Numbered from the stretch's first letter, positions 1-11,390 are shown. The stretch is DNA of 23,353 bases from Conidiobolus incongruus B7586 (GCA_000697335.1 JNEM01010917.1:1-23353); one strand, 5' to 3'. Made by a program: numbers and translations. The notes: generated by a model not told the origin, from the letters alone.

Positions 1-184
1 TATTAAGACTTAATACTTTTTTAAATAATTTACTAAATATATTTAAATATATTAATTTATTATCAATTAATATACCTTAATTATATATTATAGTTTCAGG
101 TAATCTAATTTATATAATTGTTTTAGTGATTAATAAAAATATATATATTTTTAATTTTATGACTAATTTTTGTGGGTTAGTATA
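1..184 (+). repeat. Right inverted-repeat end of a Tc1-like transposon (second copy)
   Basis: This stretch aligns over nearly its whole length with 15530-15707, the right end of the Tc1-like element described below, in the same orientation. Shared blocks include the segment around 74-104 (ACCTTAATTATATATTATAG), the TTGTTTTAGT block near 118-127, and the terminal TTTTATGACT...GGTTAGT near 155-182. It ends about 182 and is followed by TA, the expected target duplication. The transposase-bearing part would lie left of the window. Divergence is moderate, so this is an independent older copy rather than a recent local duplication. Confidence 0.85.
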
Positions 185-2317
185 TTTTAATAATATTAAT
201 TCTCATATATAATTAATATTTAACTAATGTTTCAAAATTAATAATATGTTTAAAATAATAAAAAATTTAATAATTCTTAAATTTTCTTTTTGTGGATTGA
301 TAATATTAATAAATAATACTCTAAAATATTGATATTTGAAATACTTTATAATATATAATAAATTGTATTATTCTCAAAAATCTTATAATATTATATTAAT
401 TTATTAGTACATAATATGAAAATTTGATATTAAGTTTCTATTAATAATCTAAAAGTATAGATAGAATGATACAAGATAGAGCGATTAGTTATTGAATTAA
501 TTGTTTTATGATCTAGATAGTATAGTTTTTCAAATTATTTTAATTACTCCAATTCTATGCCTTAAGGAAGATATATATATATAATCAAATCTCCCACCTC
601 AAAGTCATGAATTGCTCTATGGACAATGACATTCCCTAATCTGATCATATTGCTTAGACAAATCAGTTTCCAGGACCTGACAAATTGGTGGGCGCTCATA
701 TTCAAGGGCGTTTGGCAGTAAAAGTTAGTGTCATCTATATAGATTTGAGAGGTTTAAAGCACCCCTTCTTATTCCGATATAATATTAGAAATGAAAATAA
801 ATTTCTGATGGAGCTTGGATAAATTACAAATATTGGCATTTTATTATTGAAGGAAAATAACAATATCTCTTGGATTTAAAATAGTTTTTTCATTTCCCAC
901 ATAACTTGGATTTACTTAAATCATTGTCAAAGTCTGTTCATTTGACCCAAAAAACTATTTTACATTCATTCTTTTATAAATATTTATTATTATTTTTATT
1001 ATCACAAATACATTTCCTGACTTTGATAAAGAATAATATATTATTATCTTGAATTTTATATGAAGAATTCTATTGATTTCTATATACTACTTTATTATTT
1101 TATACTTTCTCAATATGAATCAAAGAATATTAAAACTCAATATATATTCAGTCTCAAGCCTAAATTTTACTTAATTAATCTAAATTGAAGTTATCTATAA
1201 TATTTTTATATATACTTTATTCTCATATTTTGGTGAAAATGCTAAAATAACTAATTTTCTTGAAATATAATCAAAATTCATGATAATTTTAAGATTAAAT
1301 AAATATATATTAATGGATAATTAAACTCCTTTAATAATTAATAAAGTCATATAAAAATATCTAGTGAATATAATTTGGGATATCCTTGAAAATATTAAGA
1401 TAGGTTATTTCATAGAATTTAGATCAATATAATATATAAATATTCCCTAAAATTCCATTCATTCATATTTTTAATATAATTTTAATTTTTCAAAAAGAAA
1501 ATTATAGTTTTACTGTTGACTATTTAGTTAGGAATTAGTTGATTCGATTTTCATAATTATTAATCACAAATGTAAACGTGAGCTTTTTAAACTACATTGT
1601 ACATTTGAGAGAATATTATTATTATATTCTTAGAAAATACTTTTGCCATCATTGATTTTTATTGAATAATATGAAATTGATAGTTTGTAAATTTATTATT
1701 CATTTTTATATCAATAACCATTGGATATTTAAGCACTATATATATATATATATTTAAATGTTAATAGATTTTAAAATATTATTCACTTATTAGAAAGAGT
1801 TAAATTAAAGCTATGATTGATTAAAAAAGTTAATTGTTATTATTACTAATCAAATTTCATATGTATGTTGTTGATAACCATGATATCATAAGTATTAAAT
1901 TTAGTTAAATCATATATATTTTTTAATGTTTATTTAAATAATATATATATTATTGTAATTAACAGATTTTTAATTATTCATAATAAATATATTTCATATT
2001 TAACCCAATCATAACAATATATACATCAAGTCTATATATGCTGTTTTAGTACTACATATTTAATTCAATCTAATAATAATAAATAAAATTCATAATTCCA
2101 TATTCATAAAAATTAGTCAAAATTTTGCATGTATCTGACTCGTCTTCCAAAAACTGGGTTAAATTAGGAATATTTTCTTCTGTATTATTTTTAACTAACC
2201 AAAAATTTCCATTATATCGATTTAAAATCCCATAACCATTTAATCAATTAATATGTAATAAATTTATCAAATTCTTGGTCACATAAATATCAAGACGATA
2301 AACAAATTAATTAAAAA
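185..2317. other. AT-rich gene-free stretch upstream of VTA1
   Basis: Apart from a GC-richer island at about 575-830 (listed separately), this is AT-rich sequence with short TA runs, for example near 1737-1752, and no supportable gene on either strand. The last 200 bases before 2318 should hold the VTA1 promoter. No clear TATA or initiator element stands out against the AT-rich background. Confidence 0.6.
658..822 (+). pseudogene. Possible gene relic in a GC-richer island (unidentified)
   Basis: The sequence from about 575 to 830 is clearly less AT-rich than its surroundings. A 54-codon stretch on the plus strand (658-822) reads as ordinary protein, with a recognisable local pattern such as DKLVGAHIQGRLAVKVSVIY, but has no start codon of its own. 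I do not recognise the family. It could be a remnant of an old gene or repeat; a short exon of a real gene is possible but no flanking exons or convincing splice sites were found. Confidence 0.3.
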
Positions 2318-3594
2318 ATGATAGATAAAAATCCTCCTGAAGAATTAAAATTTATTAATCCATTCATCCAACGATCTAAAGAATTGAAAACTCAGGAACC
2401 TATTGTCAGTTACTATTGTAAATAGTATTATTATATTTAATTTTATATAATATTAACATATGATAGGTTTATGTTACAGTGTCAAATTAGCAATTTCCAA
2501 CGGTTTCCAAAACCAGGAAAGTAGGGATTATATTTCGAATTTGTTCGATATACTTGAAGAAGTAAAATCTTTAATTTTTATAAATGCCATTTATTAACCT
2601 GAAATTATTCAGAATAAGAAGACTTTTGCTGATAATGAAGCAATTACTAGTGAATTAGCGGGTTTTGCATATGTAGAAAACTTTGCTTTAAAGGTCTTTC
2701 AAGCTGCTGATAACCAGGAACGTAATGGAAATTATACAATGTAAATTAGACTCATTCCCAGCATTTCTCATACTAATTTAGTATAGTAAAACAGTTAGAG
2801 CGTTTATGGCAGCTGCCAACTTTTTGGAAGTGTTAAAATATTTTGACAAGGAGATCGAGCCTGAAGTACTGGAGAAGTTAAAATATGCCAAATTTAAGGC
2901 TGCAGAAATTGCTAAATTGATTAAGGAGGGTAAGGCCCAAACATCAGGTCAGAAACCACTAATTGAGGGTCAAACAGAAATAAGTGATAATTTGAATAGT
3001 AATCAGACTACTAGTCCTAATCAAGGTAACCTTTTATATGATATTGTTGTTTACTAATGATTAATTTTATTATTAGAAATTCAAAATATTCGACAAAATG
3101 AATTCCAACTACCCTCTCAAGACAGTCATCCCATTGATAAGGTGCCATCTCCACCTACAGATAATCACAATATGAATGACTTCTCGTCATTCCCTCCAAT
3201 TCCTCCCAATTTCCAATCATCACCCAGTCAAATCACTCACGACTATACCAATTTACCAACGCCTCCATCCCATCCGGTTATTCCTCCAAGCAACCATGCA
3301 TTCGACTTACCATCTATCCCTACCCATCAGCCACAAGTACCATCAGCTCCCCAATCACCATTCAAAGCAGAAACACCAACCGCGCCTCCCTCCACTCCCT
3401 ACAATATGACCAGCATGTACGAATCATTGCCATCCTCCAAACCAATCAAAATGATGGATCCAAAACTACTCACACAGGCTGAGAAGTGCTGTCGATTCGC
3501 CATTAGTTCACTTCAGTACGACGATCTTGACGAAGCGCTGAAACAAATCGATAAAGCTCGGGAGCTTGTAATTAAGTTGAAAGAACAAAATTAA
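2318..3594 (+). CDS. VTA1: Vta1/LIP5, Vps4 activator of the ESCRT-III / multivesicular body pathway
   Basis: Exons are 2318-2417, 2467-2561, 2613-2740, 2787-3025 and 3077-3594. Joined they give 359 residues, and all phases match. The product binds and stimulates the AAA ATPase Vps4, which dismantles ESCRT-III at endosomes. Residues 1 to about 150 form the N-terminal tandem-MIT Vta1 domain, with the typical EPIVSYYC segment near residue 30 and a FAYVENFALKVF segment matching the human protein. Residues about 190-310 are a Pro/Ser/Thr-rich linker. Residues about 314-359 are the C-terminal VSL domain (DPKLLTQAEKCCRFAISSLQ), which binds Vps4. The first ATG is chosen because family similarity starts at once. 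Introns are 49, 51, 46 and 51 nt; the third and fourth contain TACTAAT. The linker exon is richer in C than the rest. Identification is from recalled family motifs. Confidence 0.93.
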
Positions 3595-4086
3595 AGTTTA
3601 TTAAAATCCATGATATAATTGCAATATAAATTATTTATAACGAATTTCAATTCATACCAAATTATATAGACAAATTCACAACATGTATTAGTTTTCTATA
3701 TAATAATTTTTTTGTGAAAAATTCTAAAATTAACTCAATTCCACTCAATTAATTAATCTGATTAATATTGTTTTTTAATACACATAAATTCAAAATTGAA
3801 ATTTATTATTTCAACAAAATAGGTTAAAGAGTCAAGAATTCTTAATAAAATGTCATTGATTCAATATTGTTCTTCAGATTTTATTAATAAATTAAATTGT
3901 AATAATTTAAAGTGAATGTTATGGAATTGATTAAATTGATATTATTTACAATTTAAAATTAATAACTCTTAAATTTAATCTATATAGATTTTGAATATTA
4001 TAAGTTTGGAAATTAGCTTAAATAGATATAGATTATTAAAATAACTTAAAAATTTAATTTATTGATATGAAGTAATTGATTGATTT
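3595..4086. other. VTA1 downstream region, AT-rich
   Basis: AT-rich sequence following the VTA1 stop codon. It should contain the 3' UTR and poly(A) site. I see no gene or structured repeat in it. Confidence 0.55.
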
Positions 4087-4665
4087 TAGAAGTATTATCA
4101 CTGCCTTTGAAAAGAACTAAATTAATATTTATGATTTATCACCCGAATTGAAAAAACTCAATTTGAATTTCTTAATCTTTATATAAAGTGATTCGAATTG
4201 TTACTGACACTGTGAATATGATACTCCCACTAACCATTGGGCATCTATTGTCGTTACAAAGACTTATTTCATAATGATAATTACATTTGGGAGGGTTAAT
4301 CTTTAGTTGAACTGATCCAGATTATTGAGGGAGTATTTTAACTCCTTGTTTTAAGAACTTGTAATATTCTAGATAATCCATTTTATAAGCCAAAATTTGA
4401 TGAGTTTGGAGTATTTAAACCATCTGACTTTCCTAAATAAACCACATCCTCTATTTCTATTAACTTTACTCTTTCTTTATCTTTTACCTATCTTTTTGGC
4501 TCTTTTACCTAATACTTTCTATCCTTTTACAGTATTCCTCCTAATGGGGCAAGTTTAAACCCCAATATTATATATATTTAAAGCAAGTTTGGTGAATTTT
4601 AATTAGTAAATACATTCCCAATCTTTTAACTCCCATTTATCTTTTTGGGATTTAATAGAATTTAA
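4087..4665 (+). pseudogene. Decayed coding relic, family not recognised
   Basis: The base composition rises above background and the plus strand reads as protein-like segments in more than one frame, for example NILDNPFYKPKFDEFGVFKP near 4369-4428 and SIPPNGASLNPNII near 4531-4572. It is interrupted several times and has no usable introns that would rescue it. A pyrimidine-rich tract at 4440-4530 lies within it. I cannot assign a family: it may be an old host gene copy or a mobile-element coding region, and should be treated as a fossil. Confidence 0.45.
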
Positions 4666-4699
4666 ATCTAAATAATAATATGAATAATGAAATTATAAG

Positions 4700-6190
4700 T
4701 CAACTTAAATATTAGTGTATTGATATTCCAATATTTAAAAGAAAATAATAAATATTTTAATTTTTATAATATTATTAATTAAATTTGTATTTCAATAAAT
4801 ATAGTTGTTAATTATTAATCAATTATTTTTAATTGATTATTTTTATTAAACCCAATATTCTAAGCTTTATTATTATTATATTTACTTAATAATATTAATA
4901 AATAAATCAAACTTATTTAAATTATTCATTAAACAATAATATTTAATAACAATAATGCAATATATAATAAAATTTAATTTTTTAAATTTTAATATTATAA
5001 AATATAAATAGAATATTATAAAAAAACTATAGATAATTTAAATCCTTGTAATATAAAAACTATGGATATATATATATGCACTTGGTTTATTTATTAAATA
5101 TAACTCAATTGCTTATAACTAAGTTTTTATCAATTATTGGATATATTTTAATATTTTTTTTAAATATTATTTTTAGAGTAATAAAAAATATATATTTATT
5201 TATAATACTTTGGAAACTAAAAAATTGGGAATATTATTAATTTCGGATTTTTAAATAAAATTATTTTTAAGAAGTTAACTATATATAAGATACATAAATA
5301 AATTAATCTAATAAAATATGTATATTATTTATAGTTTTTTATTAAAATATTTTTAATATTAACATCTAGGTTAAATTTAATTTATTTTAAATTTAATATT
5401 AACTATTAATAGTCATTTAATTTAATATTATTAAAATTATATTATAGGCTTTATAAAATTATTTAAAATTTTTAAATAAAATATAAAGTTAATATTTTAT
5501 TTAAAACTATCATTTATTATTAATTTTATTATTTTGAATTTATAAAAATAAATTATATTATTATTTTTTATATATAAATAAAACAAAAACATTATTGAAT
5601 AATATCTTTTTATTTTTAAATAAAAAGATATATAAATGTTTGAATAATAATTATATAATTATAATATATATATATTTGTTTGATTAAAATAAATTAATAA
5701 AATATATTAAAAATATCTTATATCTTAATCAAAGCTTATATTTTATATAAAATAACTATAGGAAAAAAAATTAATAAAAACCAAAAATAATAGTTATTAT
5801 AGTAAATCATTATAATTCATTAGTTTTAGATTCATTTATATAATATTATTTCATAAAATCAAGTAAAATACTATTTTATATTAAATTAATCATCTTGATA
5901 AATTTTATTGATTATAAATATATTATATAAATAATCATAATTTAATAAATTTTAAAATTATATATTATTTTAGTTTAATTTTTAAAGTTATATTTATTAA
6001 TAACAAGTTAAGTTTATTGATTATATTAAATAATCTCTGATTGATACTTTTATAATTAATCAAATATGTTAATAGACTAGTTTTTTAAATTTTTATATAT
6101 ACCCTCTATAAAGTTTAATTAATTATAAATTAAATGATTAATTTATACTTTTATAGATAAATTAATTTGATAAATATTACTCTGTATTTT
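4700..6190. other. Extremely AT-rich gene-free DNA
   Basis: This is close to pure A/T with short direct and inverted repeats and no open frame worth naming. The only structured item I see is the hairpin at 5602-5631. It ends where the mariner element begins. Confidence 0.6.
5602..5631. repeat. Perfect inverted repeat (hairpin), 14-bp arms
   Basis: Arms at 5602-5615 and 5618-5631 are exact reverse complements around a 2-base centre. Weaker pairing continues outward to about 5587 and 5641 (AAACATT against AATGTTT). In such AT-rich DNA this may be chance or a worn MITE-like remnant. Confidence 0.5.
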
Positions 6191-6208
6191 TAATAATGGG
6201 AATTTTTT
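6191..6208 (+). repeat. Mariner left terminal inverted repeat
   Basis: TAATAATGGGAATTTTTT; its reverse complement matches 7445-7462 with one or two differences. Confidence 0.75.
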
Positions 6209-6303
6209 GCAATTAAAAATAAATAAACATTTGAATATATGATATATAAAAATAAATATATAATATAAATTTAATAGTTTCTTTTATTATTAATAACTTT
6301 TTA

Positions 6304-7306
6304 CTATACTTTTAGCAAACTTTTAACACTTAAAAAACAGTTCTTTTTATTAAAAACTGAAATTTGATATTTCACAAACCAATTAAATTTTCTTGTAGAA
6401 ATTTTCTTTCCTATAAGCTGGTTTTTTAATTGCCTAAAGTAATTATAATCACATAGGTTATAATCAAAAAAATATACTAAATGTGGTAGTTCTTTCTAGT
6501 TATTTTTAATTAGAAAGTTTTTTACAGCTTTAGATTTATGTATTTTATAATTATCATGCAAAATAATAGGTTTTCTCAAATTATATTGAGAATACTAATT
6601 AGAAATACTTTTATTTAAAAAAGCAATATATAGTTTACTATTAATTGATTTTCCTTTAGGAACTAAATAAGAATAGTATATACCATTATATTCTATTACA
6701 ATAATTAACATTTGCTTATTAACAAAATGTTTATTTAAAGGGATTTGTAGAGGGGGTTGATTTAACTTAATCTAGCATTTTGATTTGTGTTTTGGTAAAG
6801 GATTATATATAAAGATCTAAGATTCATCAATTGTAATTATTTGCTGTAAAAGTTTAGGCTTCTAGTAATATTTCAATAAGTTTTGTTTAACAATAGCTAC
6901 TTTAGCTTTTTTTTAAGCTTTAATTAAATTATAAGGTACCTATTTTATATTTTTATTTATTAATTTTAGTTTAAACTTTAAAAATATATAAAATACTTGT
7001 AAAACTAATATTAAAGTGCTTAGATAATTCTCTAGCTGAAATAAAAAGATACTTTTCAATATATTTTTTCACTTTATTTACAATTAAAAAAATAACAGTT
7101 AAAGTTAATCTTCTAGATTTTAGCAGGTTTTGAATAGCTTTTCTCTTAGCTTTAAAGTAATTTACCTAGTGATAAATTGTTGATTTAGATAATACTTTAT
7201 TACTAAAAGTTGCTTGTAAATTTTAAATAATTTTAGAGGGTTTATGGTTAAGTTTTACTAATACTAAAATAAAAAACTTTTGATGATTATTATTTGGTTT
7301 AATCAT
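6304..7306 (-). pseudogene. Mariner transposase relic
   Basis: This reads from an ATG at 7304-7306 to a stop at 6304-6306 on the minus strand, about 334 codons as in mariner transposases. The N-terminal DNA-binding half contains a TIYH-stop-VNYF segment matching the family TVYRWLKRF. The catalytic half keeps all three aspartates: ITIDES, ILHDNYKIH and CDYNYF, with exactly 34 residues between the second and third, the DD34D signature. The segment LCDYNYFRQLKNQLIGK resembles the family APCDYFLFPKLKNHLKGK. There is a frame change in an A-run near 6910 and several in-frame TAA/TAG codons, but I saw no in-frame TGA. Stops fall where the family has Trp (three clear cases) or Gln. The protein cannot be made under the standard code. 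Confidence 0.87.
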
Positions 7307-7444
7307 AATTAAATTAAACAACCAATTTTAAAAAGTTAATTTTTTAATCAAAAAAACTAATATATATATATATATAATCTCCTATTAACTTTGTATATAT
7401 TTATTTATTTCAAACTAATAATATGTTTGAAAAATCAGAAATTA

Positions 7445-7462
7445 AAAAATTTCCCATTATTT
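7445..7462 (-). repeat. Mariner right terminal inverted repeat
   Basis: AAAAATTTCCCATTATTT on the plus strand, the inverted partner of 6191-6208. Confidence 0.75.
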
Positions 7463-7911
7463 CAAATTTAAGGTAATAATATTGAATTATCTAATAAATA
7501 AGGTTTCTTTTTTCCTTTTAATTTTTATTACTTTTAAGATTGTGACTATATTTTGTCAATATTATAGTATATTAACACTACCTAATATAAATCCTAATAT
7601 ATTGATGATTTATCTCAGTTCAAATCTTAATTAAACTTTCTTTACTTTTCTATATTATATTATCATATTTTGTGCCACACTACTTTTATATTAAGTTTTC
7701 CTTTGTATTATATCAATAATTTTACCTCTATATATACAAAATATATCTTTTATTATCTATAATATATATATATATAGCATATATAAATAAAGCTATAAAT
7801 AAAGCTATAAATAATTTTCTATATTTAAAAATAAAAAGTTATTTTATTTAAAATATATATTTTATTAATATTTATTTTATTATATATAATTTAAGTAACT
7901 AACAAATTTAA
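7463..7911. other. AT-rich spacer between the two mariner pieces
   Basis: No gene is seen. It contains a TA run near 7757-7775 and a short tandem AAAGCTATAAAT duplication near 7789-7812. It may be decayed body of the second mariner copy, but I could not align it to the first. Confidence 0.5.
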
Positions 7912-8133
7912 ATATAGGTTAAAAAACTTTATAAATAAATTAAATTTATAAAATTTTAAATTTTAGTCATTAATAAAATTACTGTTTTTTAAGAGTTACA
8001 AGCTTGCTAAAAAAATGGCAAAAAATTATTAATAATAAAAGAGAGTATTTTAACTTTTATTATCTCTTAGTTCTTATAAATCAAATATTAATATTTTTAT
8101 TTATTTTAGATCTTAAAACTATTGCCATTATTT
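7912..8133 (+). mobile_element. Decayed 3' end of a second mariner copy, inverted relative to the first
   Basis: Read on the plus strand this matches the minus strand of 6191 to about 6440. Matching blocks are the C-terminal coding end (ACTGTTTTTTAAGAGTTACA against AACTGTTTTTTAAGTGTTAA), the segment TTATTAATAATAAAAGA, and the end CCATTATT at about 8125-8132. The 5' part is missing or unrecognisable. It is more diverged than the copy at 6191-7462, so probably older. Confidence 0.68.
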
Positions 8134-8536
8134 AATTATTATCTAAATATTCAATATTACTAAAATCTCACAACAAATAAATTCAATACTTTTTTCTTAT
8201 CTATATTTTTATATTATGTTATTATTATTATTCTTAAAATTATAATAGAACGGATTTAAAATTGTGTAACAAAATATAATGCTATCAAAAATTGATTTCA
8301 AAATAGAAAACTATAATTTTAATTATCAAATATTATCATAAACTTCAAATATTAAAGCACTTTTCATTTAGATTAATGAGGTAATATTTGGAAATCTTAA
8401 ATTGCTGATTAAAGAGAGTATTTACATAATCATATTATTGTTATTATATTATTTTGATAATTTATTAAATATATTCAAAAATAATATGACTTTATTAATG
8501 AATTACTTTTGAAAATAACTCAGTTTTCGCTCTTTG

Positions 8537-8572
8537 GGATTATAATAATATTTAAATATTTATTATAATTCC
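8537..8572. repeat. Imperfect 36-base palindrome
   Basis: The sequence from GGATTATAATAA to TTATTATAATTCC is its own reverse complement apart from single-base offsets in the arms. It could extrude as a hairpin. Significance is unknown. Confidence 0.5.
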
Positions 8573-9399
8573 AATATTCTATAGTGACACCGATTCAAAA
8601 AAAGTATTAAGTAAATTTTAATGTAAAAATGGAATAAAATTTAGTTTGGTATTATTGAATAAATTTTTACCAAATGAAAAAAAAATTAGAAATATGAATC
8701 CGAATGAAGACATATTGTAAACCAATATAATAACTATATTAGATAATATATTAATTTCGAAAAAACAAAGATTTATTCAAATTAAAATTATAAATTATTG
8801 AATTTTGTAAATAACATATATTGATAAATTTATATTTTAATAAAATTTTAAATTAATATAATAATATACAATTAAAAAATTAATTAATAATAAAAAATTT
8901 TGAACAAAATTTCCAATTTATTTATTAAAAAATGATATTAATTATTTATACTATGATATAATGTTTAATTAGTGAAAAATATTAGATTACTGTAGTTATG
9001 ATTATATTAATATCAGTTTATCAAAATGATAATTATATCTAAATATTTAATACTAAATATACCTTATTTTAATTATATCATTTAATAATATAATAAATCC
9101 AATAATATTCAAGAACCCAACCTGATCTGTCACATATTCAGTGAATTTATATAAAAATCGTTCCTTAATAATATAAATGACAAATCAGAAACTTAAAGTT
9201 AGACATGTATGTCATTATTTTTAAAAAAATCTATATCAATGGACATCATTAAACATTTGTTAATAATAAGCTAATGATTACTATATCAATTATCATAATA
9301 TAGAGATATAGTTATTTAAAGTATAAGTTTCCTTTATTTAAACTTTTTTCTCTAAATTTTTATAATGATATTTAAAAGGCAAATAGATTCAATATTATC

Positions 9400-9400
<1 letters not shown>

Positions 9401-9425
<25 letters not shown>
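9401..9425. repeat. (TA)n microsatellite, about 12 units
   Basis: An uninterrupted TA run of 25 bases, the longest in the window. Confidence 0.9.
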
Positions 9426-9431
<6 letters not shown>

Positions 9432-10103
9432 GAAAAATAACAAATTTAAGATCTTTTCCAATTATTAAAATATATATATTTTAGATTTAATAATATCAAA
9501 TAATATTCCTTAATTAATTTTGTCTTAGAAAAATGTTTCCATAACAACTTTACAATATTTGATCTTACACTGATTAAAGAGATATCTTGTGGAGAAAAAA
9601 ACCTATTGATTGTTTCTCAAAAGCTTTAAAAAAGTTAAATCAAAGAAGATTAATTAGTATTATAAAGGTAATTTATTGATATGTAATTTAAATTTCAATT
9701 ATTTACCATTAATTAAATAATTGAAATTGATGACAAAAGCTGATTATCAACTGGATATTTTGATAATTTTAATATTTTTCAATAACGAAATATTTAACAA
9801 GTCAAAAATCGGTTTAATTCTTCATCCAGTGATTTATTGTTTATCTTGAAAGCTATATATTTAATAATAAATTGTAATCGACAAGCAAACCAAAGCTGAT
9901 TTATCTATTATTAAAATTTTAATAATATAAATAAAAATATAGTATATTTTGAAAACTATACCTTGATAAACTTTTGATGATATTGATCAGCGATAAACTG
10001 CTATAAATTTATTTTTTGATTTAAGTGTATATTTGTCAATAACGATATTTTTGTCATCGCTTACTAAATTTAACATATCAATTTATGTAATATGAATCCG
10101 CTA

Positions 10104-10571
10104 TTAATGATTCGACTGTTGTTGTTGCTGTTGTTGTTTTTGTTGGTTTTTAGGGTACTTCTTATTCAAATAATCATGAGTGGATTTTTTAAAGTGATTT
10201 GGATCTTCATTTGGTTCATAATCTGCTTTTACCTAAAATCATTTGATTAGTATTAAATTTTAATAATTTCCAATATTATAATTACGGATTGCTCAGAAGC
10301 TGTTGCTTCGTCATGATTCCATTTGGGTGCATTGGAAATAGGGCTATGATCTAAAATGAGTACCACACCATTTTATTAATAAATTTTTAATGCTAAATAT
10401 ATCCCAATAATTACCTGAATTATTGTTATTATTGTTATTCTCACCATTTCTATTCAAACGTTCATTATCAAAATAAAATCGAGACTGGAAATTAAAATAT
10501 CTCAAATTTATCAATTTCAATCTCTTTGATTGATTCTTTAAACTAATATTAAGTAATTGCAAAGTTGTCAT
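10104..10571 (-). CDS. Small three-exon gene, probable mitochondrial protein of unknown function (116 aa)
   Basis: Exons on the minus strand are 10571-10415, 10350-10286 and 10232-10104. Phases fit exactly and give 116 residues. Introns are 64 and 53 nt with GTAATT donors and TTTTAG acceptors; the first has TACTCAT near its end. The first 34 residues contain six Lys/Arg (K12, K16, R17, K19, R24, R31) and no acidic residue, a typical matrix presequence. Then follow an Asn run (about 45-51), a core around residues 56-90 with Trp63 and ATASEQSVKADYEPNEDP, and a C-terminal Gln run. The ASE-VKAD core reminds me of small uncharacterised fungal mitochondrial proteins, but that is memory and unverified. 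The ATG at 10569-10571 is the first in frame. Function unknown. Confidence 0.8.
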
Positions 10572-11383
10572 TGATGTTATTATAAATCTTAAATTCAAGC
10601 AGTCACTGATTGATAAGACAATTAATGATTATTTATAGTTTTTGGATTTTGGATGATTGTGTAATAATGATATCACTAAATATTATCATCATCAACATTA
10701 AATAATTATTCAAAATGATGAAATCATTCAAATGTCACTTAAATATTAGTTTTAATTGGATGAATTCAGATTCAACTTATAATGTAATGAGTTTGATAAT
10801 CACACCTTTAAATTCATAGTAGTTGGATATTTTATAATAAAAATCTCATATCCAATTAAATTCATTAGCTAATTTATATTTCAAAGTCTTAGTTTTGAAT
10901 TGAAATACCTAAATTTGGTATTTTAATGTTTTTTATTTGTTACTTGGAATATGATACTGTGAAAACGGTAACAAAAAGTATTTAAATTACTAATAATAAA
11001 TATTAATTAAAGGTTATGGCTGAATTAATAGAATAGATTATTCTCCTGGTTCAGAGATAAATCTGTAAATAAAACTTGAAGTAAGTTGATACTGGAATAA
11101 TTAATATTGTAAAAATTCTGAATCAAATATTGACAAAAAATAAATATGTATTTGCAAAACTTTTGTTATGATATTTGTTTTTAAGTATTTTAACGTAGTT
11201 GAGTTAGTTTAAATTATTTAAAATATATTACCATTATTGTGCCGAATTTTGGTACTAGAGACATATTATCAAAAATTTAACGTTAATAAATACAAAAGTT
11301 CAAATATGGATTATTTAAATCAAAATATATTTTGAATATAATAAATTAAAATTTAAACGTCATTATTTAATATTAAAGAGTGG
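10572..11383. other. Intergenic region between the small gene and U6
   Basis: It should hold the promoter of the minus-strand small gene on its left side and the downstream flank of U6 on its right. A short inverted repeat TTGGATAT...ATATCCAA lies near 10823-10855. No gene was found, and I found no clear B-box downstream of U6 of the kind used by budding yeast SNR6. Confidence 0.5.
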
Positions 11384-11390
11384 AAAAAAA
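11384..11390 (-). terminator. RNA polymerase III T-run terminator of U6
   Basis: Seven T residues on the minus strand immediately after the U6 3' hairpin. Confidence 0.85.

Larger units (their letters stand above)
6191..7462 (-). mobile_element. Mariner (Tc1/mariner superfamily, DD34D) transposon, inactive
   Basis: About 1.27 kb, the usual mariner size. It is bounded by inverted repeats of about 18 bp built on AATAATGGGAAATTTTT (6191-6208 and, reversed, 7445-7462). The left edge abuts TA, the mariner target; the right edge reads TT, so the target copy or the repeat has mutated. One transposase reading frame on the minus strand fills most of it. A second, inverted copy of its 3' end lies at about 7912-8133. 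The element is broken by many stops and one frameshift. Confidence 0.87.
8134..10103. other. AT-rich gene-free DNA
   Basis: No supportable gene. Items inside are an imperfect palindrome at 8537-8572, a TA microsatellite at 9401-9425, and a somewhat less AT-rich stretch at 9540-10080 with short protein-like frames (such as 9731-9850, 39 codons from an ATG) that show no recognisable family or splice structure. Confidence 0.5.

Noticed and set aside
3176-3409. 77-codon plus-strand frame inside VTA1
   Set aside because: An out-of-frame reading of the Pro/Ser-rich linker of VTA1.
9731-9850. 39-codon ATG-initiated plus-strand frame
   Set aside because: Too short, hydrophobic low-complexity, no splice partners and no recognisable motif.
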